DNA from: Synechococcus sp. ROS8604
GTDB taxonomy: Bacteria; Cyanobacteriota; Cyanobacteriia; PCC-6307; Cyanobiaceae
Assembly (NCBI RefSeq): GCF_014279655.1
Contig: NZ_CP047946.1
Location: forward strand, 1,426,001 to 1,490,000
Reading direction: 5' to 3'
Length of the DNA: 64,000 bases
Every line of letters begins with the position of its first letter. Position 1 is the first letter of the stretch. The position numbers and the translations under genes are program-made. This document shows positions 19,534 through 27,763 of this stretch, piece after piece. The notes under the pieces were generated by a model. That model had not been told where the DNA came from. It ran no database searches and saw only the letters and a program-made list of their open reading frames with translations.

Positions 19534-20370
19534 TCAGACTTGTGCACGATTGGCATGAAAACGGTTACTGAGAAGCATCGCGAGCAGAAATCCAATGAAT
19601 TGAACCATCACCACTGAAGGTCCTGAAGGCAGGTTGGTGAGTCCAGAAAAAAATAGTCCTAGCAATGCACATCCGCCACCAATAGCAGATGAGATCATCA
19701 CATACACTGGAAAACTTCGGCTAAGAAGTCGGCCTGCACAGGCAGGAATCACAACAAAAGCTGATATCAGCAAAACACCCACTGCCTTAATGGATATTGC
19801 AACAACAACTGCCAAAAGGATGACGAATGCCAAACCATGCCAGCGCGTATGAACTCCCATAGCAGCCGCTAAGTCTTGATTCAGTGTGAGCAATACTTGC
19901 GCCCGCATACTGAGACCAAGATAGATCACACTTGCAACTAGAAAAGCCGCAATAACAACTACATCCAAACGACTGATTCCAAGGATATCTCCAAACAACA
20001 ACTGTTGAATGCCCCCTCGGTAAGTCTCCACACAGCTAAGCGCCAGGATCGCTATGGCCAGTGAACTGGAATACACGATATTGAGAAGGGCATCAGTAGG
20101 CAGAGCACTACGCTCAACCAACTGATTCACTGACAGTGCAAACAGTACAGCAAATGGAATCAATACGAGCGTGGGATTCACTCCCAGCAGAATGCCTAAA
20201 GTGATACCTAAGAGAGATGAATGACCTAAGGCGTCGCTGAAGAACGACAACTGCCGAAGAACGGCAAAGCTACCGAGCACACCACCAAGAGCACCGGTCA
20301 ATATGCCGCCAAGCAAGGCCCGTTGCATGAAGGGCTCAGACAGGAGACTTAAAAAGTCTGATTCAGCCAT
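19534..20370 (-). CDS. znuB: Zinc ABC transporter, membrane permease
   Basis: Protein of 278 residues with eight or so membrane helices (for example GILTGALGGVLGSFAVLRQL and AFLVASVIYLGLSM). The segment SFFSDALGHSSLLG holds the coupling region seen in ABC-3 family permeases for zinc or manganese. Its start lies inside the end of znuC (8 bp overlap), giving translational coupling. It is the last gene of the porin-znuA-znuC-znuB unit. Zinc is favoured over manganese because of the partner binding protein and the Zur-like operator upstream. Confidence 0.88.
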   Translation of the reverse strand: MAESDFLSLLSEPFMQRALLGGILTGALGGVLGSFAVLRQLSFFSDALGHSSLLGITLGILLGVNPTLVLIPFAVLFALSVNQLVERSALPTDALLNIVYSSSLAIAILALSCVETYRGGIQQLLFGDILGISRLDVVVIAAFLVASVIYLGLSMRAQVLLTLNQDLAAAMGVHTRWHGLAFVILLAVVVAISIKAVGVLLISAFVVIPACAGRLLSRSFPVYVMISSAIGGGCALLGLFFSGLTNLPSGPSVVMVQFIGFLLAMLLSNRFHANRAQV

Positions 20371-21133
20371 GGCGTTGAGTCACCATATCGAGTCCATAAA
20401 GCTCGCCCACCCTCTCCTCACTGAGAGTTGACTCAGGACTGCCACTGCAGCGAAGACTGCGGTTTAAGCAGAGCACCTGATCGCTGCTTCGGCGAACCAT
20501 CTCAAGGTCATGAGACACCTGCAACACAGTCCATCCCTCCTGACGACGCAGGTCCGATAACTGTTGTTGAAACTGTTCGTTGGAATGAACATCGAGGCCT
20601 GCTTGCGCTTCATCAAGAACGAGTAAACGTCGGGGACGAACAAGGCAAAAGGCCAGCAAAACCCTTTTGAGCTGACCACCTGACAGTTCTGTCAGCAGAC
20701 GTTTGCGAAGATCACATGTATCCGTTCTCTCCAATGCAGTGAATACGGCATCCGTTCTCTGTTTCCCTGATCTCCACGGAAGACTTGGACCTGGCAGATC
20801 AAACCCGAAGCCAACAAACTCCGCAACACTCAGTGGAATCAAACCTTGAATCACAAGATTCTGGGGTACGTAGGCGATCTGGGCCCGTACGGAACGGGGC
20901 AAACAACCGTTGGCAGCAAGGGGCTGACCCAACAACTCAACTCTCCCAGAGGCAGGAGGAAGCAGCCCTAACAAAGCAGCGACAAGAGTGCTCTTTCCGG
21001 CTCCGTTGGGACCAACAAGGGCCGTATCACTTTCAGCAGGGAGGGCAAAGGAAACACCCTCTACAGCCAAACGCCCACGGCGTTCGACACTGAGATCATG
21101 AACTTGCAGGACTGCTTCTTTCACGCTCATCAC
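20363..21133 (-). CDS. znuC: Zinc ABC transporter, ATP-binding subunit
   Basis: Protein of 256 residues. Walker A is GPNGAGKST near residue 40, the ABC signature is LSGGQLKRVLLA, and Walker B is LLVLDEAQAGLD, in which the usual Pro of DEPxxG is replaced by Ala. The Q-loop is YVPQNLVIQG and the switch His is in VSHDLEMV. It drives ZnuB. The start overlaps the stop of znuA by 4 bp, so the unit is tightly coupled. Confidence 0.9.
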   Translation of the reverse strand: MMSVKEAVLQVHDLSVERRGRLAVEGVSFALPAESDTALVGPNGAGKSTLVAALLGLLPPASGRVELLGQPLAANGCLPRSVRAQIAYVPQNLVIQGLIPLSVAEFVGFGFDLPGPSLPWRSGKQRTDAVFTALERTDTCDLRKRLLTELSGGQLKRVLLAFCLVRPRRLLVLDEAQAGLDVHSNEQFQQQLSDLRRQEGWTVLQVSHDLEMVRRSSDQVLCLNRSLRCSGSPESTLSEERVGELYGLDMVTQRHG

Positions 21134-22101
21134 TTGCCGCCGAAGGACTTGATGAGGGACGCCACATTACTTCTCATCACCGAGAGATAAGTATCAGGCT
21201 TTTTCGAAGCTTCTTCCGACCCGGTTTCAAGGGGGTCAAAGGTCACTACGTTGACTCCAAGATCTTCAGCTAACGCGTTAAAGGAGCGGTTACCTTCCTG
21301 GGGTTCACTCAAAAGAGCCTTGAGTTGTGTCTGCTTAACTTTATTAGAGACCCGTTGCAGATCGGCTGGTGTGGGGTTCATCTCAGGAACGTCAACAACG
21401 AAATCGGCTTTGAGGCCATAACGCTCAGCGAAATAAGGAGCGAAATCGTGGAAAGCGATAAAAGTCTTGCCTCTGAAAGGGCGGAGCTGGGTGGCAAGCG
21501 TTGCATTCAACTCCTTCAACTGAGCGCTGTAAGAGGCAGCCCGTTCTGTGTAGCCTCTTGTGCAGTCTGGGTCTGCTTTCACCAGCCCGTCACGAATATT
21601 GTTGACCTGTTGAATCGCACGGAGAGGATCCAACCAAATATGGGGATTGACCACACCATGATTCTTATTACCATCGTTGGCGCCATCTGTATCATCATCG
21701 GTATCTTCATCTGACTTAATCACAGCAACACCACGACTCGTGTCTATGACTTGAAGCGATTCGTTGTTAGCTGACTTAGTAAGTTTATCGAGAAAATATT
21801 CCATCCCCAAACCATTCTTCACTAAGACTGCAGCATTACTAAGAGAGGCAATATCGGCAGGCTTGGCCTGAAAATCATGCGGTCCAAGGTTCGACGGTAT
21901 AAGTGCTGTCACTACGGCACATTCACCGGCAACCGCCTCAGTAAACAAAGTAATTGGTAGAAAAGTGGTAACAATCTTCAGTTTTGATTGGTCCTTGTGT
22001 GGAGCAGGTTGTTTAGGGTTGGCACAGGAGATAAGAGCCGTGACTAGGAACAGAGACCCAGAAACTGAGAGAAAGGATTTGAAACAAAGAGGAAAAGACA
22101 T
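21130..22101 (-). CDS. znuA: Zinc-binding periplasmic lipoprotein
   Basis: Protein of 323 residues. The N-terminus has a hydrophobic stretch ending in a lipobox ALISC, so it is a lipid-anchored binding protein. Metal-ligand candidates are visible: His in SNLGPHDFQ, His in VNPHIWLDP, His in IAFHDFAPYF and Asp in VVTFDPLETG. Zinc members of the family normally carry a His-rich loop before the second ligand; here this loop is Asp-rich (DEDTDDDTDGANDGN, a single His after it), which is unusual. It follows the porin gene by 36 bp and overlaps znuC. Confidence 0.9.
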   Translation of the reverse strand: MSFPLCFKSFLSVSGSLFLVTALISCANPKQPAPHKDQSKLKIVTTFLPITLFTEAVAGECAVVTALIPSNLGPHDFQAKPADIASLSNAAVLVKNGLGMEYFLDKLTKSANNESLQVIDTSRGVAVIKSDEDTDDDTDGANDGNKNHGVVNPHIWLDPLRAIQQVNNIRDGLVKADPDCTRGYTERAASYSAQLKELNATLATQLRPFRGKTFIAFHDFAPYFAERYGLKADFVVDVPEMNPTPADLQRVSNKVKQTQLKALLSEPQEGNRSFNALAEDLGVNVVTFDPLETGSEEASKKPDTYLSVMRSNVASLIKSFGGK

Positions 22102-22137
22102 TGGAGAGAGAAGTAGAGAGTTGAGTAAAAAAAATGA

Positions 22138-23700
22138 TTAAAATCTAAAAGTCGTTTTCACTAAGCCACCAAGCTGACTCAAAGTATTATCGTTTCCATT
22201 TAAATCAGTACTCTGACCGTCAGGACGACTTAAATAGAACAATGCGGGTGTCACACTAATGTTGTCGGTAACCTGGAATTGATACCACCATTCCCATATA
22301 TAATTGCCGTCAGCTGGAGTAGAATCACCCTTCAGGCTTGTTGCAAAAACAGGCTGTCCTACAGCCATACCTGCATTGTTGCCCTTCAGGAAAACGTCAC
22401 TCCATTCCAGCCCAAGGTTCCATGACTGACTTACCGTGACATCTCCATCATTTTTAGCGTAAAGAGAGTTATAACCAAATCCTGCAGAGATCGATGGTAT
22501 CCAACCACTGTCTTGTGGCTGCCAGGAGCCACCAATGCCCCAAGCATTCATAAAGGCATTGGAACCAGAAAAGTAGTTGTCTGCCGCAAATGCAGTACCG
22601 AATCCACCGACTAATTCAGATGGACTTTGGACGCCTGACCAAATTGCAGCGATGTTCCAGCTTTCAGATTCATAAGCAATTTGAACGGTTCCTGAAGCCT
22701 CAGAAAATGCGGTTCCCATACCACCAGCATTAGGGTCTGAACTCGAACCTTGTGCAGCAACATAGTTCGCAGAGACACTGAAACCATTCTCAGTAGACCA
22801 ACTAACACCAGCTCCTACTCCCAGGTTTTTGTTGTAAGCAGCTGGTGCACCATTCAGTGTTGTTACATCCAAAATTGGATCGCTTGGATATGCACTAGGC
22901 CAAACGGCAAGCATATCTTCCTGACCAACACGGGCACCAAACGTGAAAGTTAGTGAATTGCCGACGGGGAACTGGTAAAAGAGTTTGTCAATACCTAAAG
23001 AATTTGTACCAGAATCCTCCTGAAATGCTGTTTCTAAGGTTGACAAGCCATTGGGATTACCACCAAATGCAAAATTGCTAGCAAAATTTCCTGACCTCAA
23101 GACTGTCAGCAGTAAATCCTTACCAGTGAAACTCGTTTCAAGGCTTAATTGAAGGTCATAGTTAAATGTAGTGGCACCAAAATCTCTGTTCGCTGGATCG
23201 GCTTTAGATTTGGTTCCATAAAAATCATTCGCACCAACAACAAATGTTGCCAATCCAGAAAGCTTTGTAGTGGTGGAGAACTGAGTGGCTTCCAGTTCGC
23301 CAACGCGGGCCTCAAGTCCGTCAACACGGCCCTTGAGGATGGCGAGTTCCTTTTCAAACTCTTTCATCAGGCGCTTGAGCTCGTCGGTCACTTCGGTGAC
23401 GCGGTCGAGACAGGCGTTCAACAGAGCAGCCGCTTCAAAGCGGGTCATCGCCCTGTTACCGCGGTAGGTGCCGTTGGGATAACCAGCAACACAGCCGTAG
23501 CGCTCGATCAGGTTGCTGAGTGCCTGATAAGCCCAGTCGGTTGGGTAAACGTCAGAAAACTGAGTGATGCTGGTGACTTGCTCGCCAGTAGCGGCGTAGT
23601 CAGACACACCGTTGATGTTCAGCTCAGTGGCGTTAGCAGCCACAGGTGCCAAAAGGCCCAGGGCCGCTGGGGCCACCAGCAATTGATGCAATCGAATCAT
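22138..23700 (-). CDS. SLH-domain porin, OprB/iron-uptake porin type
   Basis: Protein of 520 residues with a signal peptide (LLVAPAALGLLAPVAANA). Next comes an SLH domain (VYPTDWAYQALSNLIERYG, then GYPNGTYRGNRAMTRFEAA), which binds the cell wall. A coiled coil (residues ~105-140) and an outer-membrane beta barrel end in FRF, with the terminal Phe used for barrel insertion. This is the general porin plan of cyanobacteria. It is the first gene of the znu operon, 36 bp before znuA, which suggests a porin that lets zinc or its complexes cross the outer membrane. The zinc link is inference from operon context. Confidence 0.85.
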   Translation of the reverse strand: MIRLHQLLVAPAALGLLAPVAANATELNINGVSDYAATGEQVTSITQFSDVYPTDWAYQALSNLIERYGCVAGYPNGTYRGNRAMTRFEAAALLNACLDRVTEVTDELKRLMKEFEKELAILKGRVDGLEARVGELEATQFSTTTKLSGLATFVVGANDFYGTKSKADPANRDFGATTFNYDLQLSLETSFTGKDLLLTVLRSGNFASNFAFGGNPNGLSTLETAFQEDSGTNSLGIDKLFYQFPVGNSLTFTFGARVGQEDMLAVWPSAYPSDPILDVTTLNGAPAAYNKNLGVGAGVSWSTENGFSVSANYVAAQGSSSDPNAGGMGTAFSEASGTVQIAYESESWNIAAIWSGVQSPSELVGGFGTAFAADNYFSGSNAFMNAWGIGGSWQPQDSGWIPSISAGFGYNSLYAKNDGDVTVSQSWNLGLEWSDVFLKGNNAGMAVGQPVFATSLKGDSTPADGNYIWEWWYQFQVTDNISVTPALFYLSRPDGQSTDLNGNDNTLSQLGGLVKTTFRF

Positions 23701-23834
23701 GATTTGGGTGGTAAAAAGTTTTAAGAAAATTCAAAATCTGTTCTTGAGCCATTGATGAACTCAACTTGCAAGCAAGCACGCTTAAAAATGCGCATCAAAA
23801 AACAAGCTGGATCTGAAATTGTCGTAAGTACATC

Positions 23835-23852
23835 CATTCCTTTTAAGGAATG
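23835..23852. repeat. 18-bp inverted repeat upstream of the porin operon
   Basis: CATTCCTT / AAGGAATG, 8-bp arms around two T bases. It lies about 135 bp upstream of the porin start. It could be an operator or a small hairpin; no known factor is implied. Confidence 0.5.
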
Positions 23853-24134
23853 CAGGATCGAGACCTGTGTTCAAATTGCTTCGTTCCCTCTATGGCTCCG
23901 CAAGAGCCGATTTCGTACAAAAGAGAACCAAAACATTTGGTCCTGTGCAAAAACGTTCGCACATCAAAAAAAGCATGTCGATCCTCGTCGGTTTGAGATC
24001 TGGCGGGCGTTCTGACTGACCTTTGCTTGGTGAAGCAAGGGCTTTACAGCTGCGGGACAGCGACGGAATCACACCGTTCTTTCCCCGTTTCCTTCTGAGG
24101 CTGACCCCTGAAAAACCAGAACTCAAATCGTAGC

Positions 24135-24163
24135 TCGTTTTCACCAAATGAGAATCGTTTTCA
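24135..24163. promoter_or_regulatory. Zur/Fur-like operator with doubled half-site
   Basis: TGAGAATCGTTTTCA at 24149-24163 is a near-palindrome with the TGAnAAnnnTTnTCA form used by zinc-type Fur-family repressors. The right half TCGTTTTCA recurs exactly at 24135, 20 bp away, so two dimers could bind on one DNA face. It lies about 450 bp upstream of the porin start and 370 bp upstream of the gene at 24536. The regulator assignment is inference. Confidence 0.5.
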
Positions 24164-24535
24164 ATTTTGAGTCTCTGGATTGGTGCTCGAGAGGCCACCA
24201 TCCGTCGAGCAATGATGAGAACCGCGATCCAGCGCACCACTCAAAAAGTGAGCCGTCATGAGAACAGGCATGTTTTGAAAGCTGGGCGTTGGTGTAGGCC
24301 ACAATCCAATCTGACTCCTCACTGCAACTACTTGTCTCGCCGATCAACTCTTCTGAGCATTCGAAAAAAAGCAAAGTCAGGAACACTCATGAGCGACCCA
24401 AAGCCCAATCATCAAGTTCAAGAAATCGAATGAACTATTGCCATTACGAATTGTCTGGATGTTTCAAGCTGAACGATTAGTTGTCATTGTCGTTTATGAA
24501 CATCAAGCCGAGACTAGATTAAAGCGATAGAATCA

Positions 24536-24949
24536 ATGAAAGGATCGGGAAAAGACGTGGATCTTGAGGACCTTAAGGACCTTAAACGCGATCTTTCCAG
24601 ACGGATTGGAACGCGGGTTACAGCGATTACGACCAGGGAGGGAGAACCTGTTCATGACTTAACTGATCTCTATCAACCCTCTCCAGCCGGATTTGCTGGC
24701 CAAGTCGTTTTGGTGCGTGGCTCACGGCACTCTTGGGAGTTGTGGCAAGAGGCCGAAGCAATGTGGAACTTTCAATCAACACACATCAATTGGGCCACGA
24801 TGTCTTATTTCGGTTGTATCTTTTCTAGTAGCAGTGAACTAATAAAGCCTGCCCAGGTTTTCAGAGATTATTCATTGCTCTCTTCTTCAGTCTTCCGTTT
24901 TATCCATTCTCTAGTCGTGCCGAGATGCCACTTCAATGCAGCGGTCTAG
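24536..24949 (+). CDS. Hypothetical protein, 137 residues
   Basis: I do not recognise this protein. The N-terminal half is charged and orderly (DVDLEDLKDLKRDL, then RRIGTRVTAITTREGEP), while the C-terminal half is Ser/Phe-rich and looks less constrained. It overlaps the start of the dipeptidase-like pseudogene by 25 bp in another frame. That overlap and the odd composition of its end suggest the frame may run past its original stop after a local change. Confidence 0.4.
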   Translation: MKGSGKDVDLEDLKDLKRDLSRRIGTRVTAITTREGEPVHDLTDLYQPSPAGFAGQVVLVRGSRHSWELWQEAEAMWNFQSTHINWATMSYFGCIFSSSSELIKPAQVFRDYSLLSSSVFRFIHSLVVPRCHFNAAV

Positions 24950-25477
24950 AGCTCGTATCCCTCAACAGAATTTCACCCAGGCCATTGTTTGAAATTCGCT
25001 ACGCCAGCTCAAACAATTTTTTAGGACGTACCCTTTATCCCAAGGTTGATCCTCAGCTTCGTTGTCCATTGGCCCTGGAATTACATAAAGTCCAACAAGA
25101 TCTCTCCAAGGAAGGGCTTGGATTGAAGGTTTGGGATGCTCATCGCCCTCTCGCTGTGCAGCAGTTGATGTGGGATGAGGTTCAAGATCCTCGCTATGTT
25201 TCGGACCCTTCAGTGAATGCAGGCCGACATTCCCGAGGCGCTTCAGTGGATGTGACTCTGGTTAATCAGCGAGGGAAGCCCTTACGCATGCCCACGGATT
25301 ACGACGATTTCTCCAAGTCCGCTCATGTCAATGCTGATGGAGTTCTCTCATCGAGCCGTCAATGCTCAACGATTACGCGAGGCGATGGAACGGAGAGGAT
25401 TTCGTTCGTTTGCTACTGAATGGTGGCATTTTGACTGGTATCACTGGAAATCAGTGCCGGTGATCCCTCCCTCCTGA
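24925..25477 (+). pseudogene. D-alanyl-D-alanine dipeptidase-like gene, frameshifted
   Basis: VanX/DdpX-type zinc dipeptidase. Frame one reads to FEIRYASSNNFLGRTLY, WDAHRPLAVQQLMW, SRGASVDVTLVNQRGKPL and DDFSKSAHVNAD, which include metal ligands (His and Asp of the GxHSRGxxxD region). It then leaves the family and stops at 25419. From about base 25339 the next frame carries the missing end: EFSHRAVNAQRLREAMERRG, then ATEWWHFDW with the third metal-ligand His, ending at 25477. A one-base gain (or two-base loss) between 25336 and 25342 explains this. Without it the enzyme loses an active-site residue and should be dead. A sequencing error is possible. Confidence 0.8.
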
Positions 25478-25513
25478 TTCTTGATCAAACTGATCTCTGA
25501 CTCAGAGGGTCCT

Positions 25514-26179
25514 TTGGCCACCTTTCTTGTAACAGGAGCGAACAGGGGAATCGGTCTCGAGTTCTGTCGTCAGTTGCAGGCTCGTCATGACCAGGTGATT
25601 GCTGTCTGCCGCCAAGCCTCTCAGGAGCTTGAGGCGACGGGTGTGGAGATTCAGTCAGGCATCGAACTCACCAGTGAAGCCTCCATTGCTGGGTTGCTTG
25701 CCAATCTGAATGGTCGGCCGTTGGATGGAGTCATCCTCAATGCTGGGACCCTGCAATCGATGGGTCTCGAAGATCTCGATATCGAAGGTGTCAAACGTCA
25801 ATTCGAAGTGAATGCTTTAGCTCCGTTGGTCTTGGCACAATCCTTGGTGGGACAGATGCCCTCAGGAGCAAAGCTGGCCCTGATTACCAGTCGGATGGGA
25901 TCCATCGACGACAACAGCTCAGGTGGGTCCTATGGTTATCGGATGTCCAAAGTGGCACTAAACATGGCTGGGCGATCACTATCCATCGATTTGAGAGCAA
26001 GGGGCATCTCGGTGGCCATCCTCCATCCAGGGCTGGTCAGCACCCGCATGATCAATTACAACCCCAACGGAATCAGCCCAGAGATTGCAGTCCAAGGCTT
26101 ATTGGCCCGGATTGATGCGCTTCAACTAGAGACCAGCGGCACGTTTTGGCACTCCAATGGGCAAGAACTTCCCTGGTGA
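25514..26179 (+). CDS. Short-chain dehydrogenase/reductase
   Basis: Classical SDR of about 221 residues. The Rossmann glycine motif TGANRGIG is near the N-terminus, LILNAG-like VILNAGT follows, and the active site Ser and YxxxK are ALITSRMGS and YGYRMSK. HPGLVSTRM after the active site is usual. The frame opens at TTG 25481, but TTG 25514 puts the start right before TFLVTGANRG and is preferred. The substrate is unknown. It follows the broken dipeptidase on the same strand and probably shares its transcript. Confidence 0.85.
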   Translation: MATFLVTGANRGIGLEFCRQLQARHDQVIAVCRQASQELEATGVEIQSGIELTSEASIAGLLANLNGRPLDGVILNAGTLQSMGLEDLDIEGVKRQFEVNALAPLVLAQSLVGQMPSGAKLALITSRMGSIDDNSSGGSYGYRMSKVALNMAGRSLSIDLRARGISVAILHPGLVSTRMINYNPNGISPEIAVQGLLARIDALQLETSGTFWHSNGQELPW

Positions 26180-26591
26180 ATTGATAAGCCGCGGTGATGA
26201 GCGAGCATGTAATTACTGATCCCCCTTGCCGAAAGCCTTTATTCTTCATATTCTTTGATTAGGAAATGCGTTGAGCTCTTCACAGCTGTGAGGGGTTCTT
26301 TTTTTTGGTTAGAAGGCCCAGCCATAGCTGATGCGCGGCAGAATGACTGCTCGACAACGGTAGAAGGGAAGGAGGGGTTTAGTTCTGAGATTTCAGCTCG
26401 AGAAAAAAACGCTCATACAATGGCATGCATAAAAGTGATGGAACAAAGTATCGTCCCATCACTGATATAGTGATACTTACATTTTTAATTGGATAGCATA
26501 AAGAATTTCAATTGAGATAGAATTCTCATGCAAGACAAACGAAAGACTTTAGCGGTTGATTATTTGATAACCGACCACATAAAAGCGGCAT
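26180..26591. other. Gap of 412 bp
   Basis: No convincing gene. At 26277-26303 CTTCACAG/CTGTGAGG is followed shortly by eight T, a possible terminator for the SDR gene. The rest is AT-rich and shows nothing clear. Confidence 0.45.
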
Positions 26592-27440
26592 TTAGACGGG
26601 TGTTGGCATAAGCATCGAAGGTGAACTGAGCAGAAATCCCTCTGATTTAATTTTTTCATTCGCAACTTTGGCATTCATTGCTCGTGCTCCAGGCGTATTT
26701 TCATTGGCCCAAATCACCGGAGGCAGTCCATCAATATCACAGATCTCATTTGACAGTTCACGTCGACTGAGCTGCATGTCATCGACTAAATTGTAGATAC
26801 CGACAAGCTTCTTGCTAAAAGCGAGGCTCACACCATTTGTGATATCAAAAATTCCACTCCAAGCAGGAATATCACTTCCGTTCTTGGGAATCTGTTCTCC
26901 AGCTGCCTGCTTGATCATGGCAACCATGTCGCGACCTGGACCATAGATACCGCCCAGCCGGAGGACGCAAATCTTCGTGTCAGGCCGATCAATGGTGAGC
27001 AGAACATTTTCTGCTTCTACCAACATGGCATTCACAGGATTCAAACAGTCGACAGTTGAATCTTCTGTCACCGTCTGGCCCTGATGGTCTCCGTAAACAC
27101 CCGCAGAGCTGATGTAAGTCACGTGCAGTGGCCGCGTGGACTGACGACAACGGATGGCTCGGGCAAGATTACGAATGCCGTTCGAAAACACGGATTGATA
27201 TCCTTCGCCATTTTGCGTCGGTGCCACGCTAATCAGAACACCCTCCTGATCCTCAAGGAATGAAAAGTCGCAATCTTGTTGAGCAAGGTCAAGAGCGATT
27301 GGTTCATTCACCACGTTGCGTAGCTCAGCAAACCGTTGTGGCGTACGCGTTGTACCAACAACGTAGTGACCCTGATTTTTCATACTTGCCGCCAAGAAGC
27401 TACCGACGTAGCCACAGCCAATGACTGAGTAGGTGGACAT
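26592..27440 (-). CDS. NAD-dependent epimerase/dehydratase-like SDR
   Basis: Extended or atypical SDR of 282 residues. The N-terminal SVIGCGYVGSFLA is a GxGxxG nucleotide loop. The middle has TYISSAGVYGDHQGQ, which carries Tyr but the spacing to Lys is not canonical, and RLGGIYGPGRDM follows. This matches YeeZ-like NAD(P)-binding proteins, whose substrates are poorly known. It is a single gene bounded by gaps on both sides. Confidence 0.8.
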   Translation of the reverse strand: MSTYSVIGCGYVGSFLAASMKNQGHYVVGTTRTPQRFAELRNVVNEPIALDLAQQDCDFSFLEDQEGVLISVAPTQNGEGYQSVFSNGIRNLARAIRCRQSTRPLHVTYISSAGVYGDHQGQTVTEDSTVDCLNPVNAMLVEAENVLLTIDRPDTKICVLRLGGIYGPGRDMVAMIKQAAGEQIPKNGSDIPAWSGIFDITNGVSLAFSKKLVGIYNLVDDMQLSRRELSNEICDIDGLPPVIWANENTPGARAMNAKVANEKIKSEGFLLSSPSMLMPTPV

Positions 27441-27763
27441 CAGAACAACAACAAGTCAATACCTTTTTACAACTCTTTACCCATCAACCGTGAGTCGGTC
27501 GATACCGTATCGATGATTCATGCCGCCATGGCCGGCGTTCAAAGGGGCGTAGCGGTGCCCAAGACTCGCTGTTGGGCAGCATCAGAGCATGGTTCTTACA
27601 GGCCTTGAAAGCTGAGTTTCCATCTCTGTAAGGCTGAGAATTCGGGTCTATGTTTGATCATTTCTCGGTATATAGTTGACAAGACATATCTTTCTCAATA
27701 CTCAATCATTTTCAGATGTAACACCAGAACGTCTGAATTAAATCAATGAGAAACCTGACATCA
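27441..27763. other. Gap of 323 bp
   Basis: Between the SDR start and the P450 stop, both on the minus strand. I see no gene and no strong hairpin; it probably holds the promoter of the SDR gene. Confidence 0.4.

Larger units (their letters stand above)
23701..24535. other. Long upstream region of the zinc operon
   Basis: About 835 bp without a convincing gene; short frames here look like chance. It holds the inverted repeats at 23835-23852 and 23927-23941 (ACCAAA aca TTTGGT), a hairpin with CTTTGCTT/AAGCAAGG at 24020-24040, and the Zur-like operator at 24135-24163. The porin transcript may have a long leader. Confidence 0.5.

Noticed and set aside
23149-23724. 191-codon plus-strand frame
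   Set aside because: Antisense of the porin N-terminus; the porin has clear domains and a signal peptide.
26255-26470. 71-codon plus-strand frame in the gap after the SDR gene
   Set aside because: It spans a likely terminator and has no protein-like pattern.
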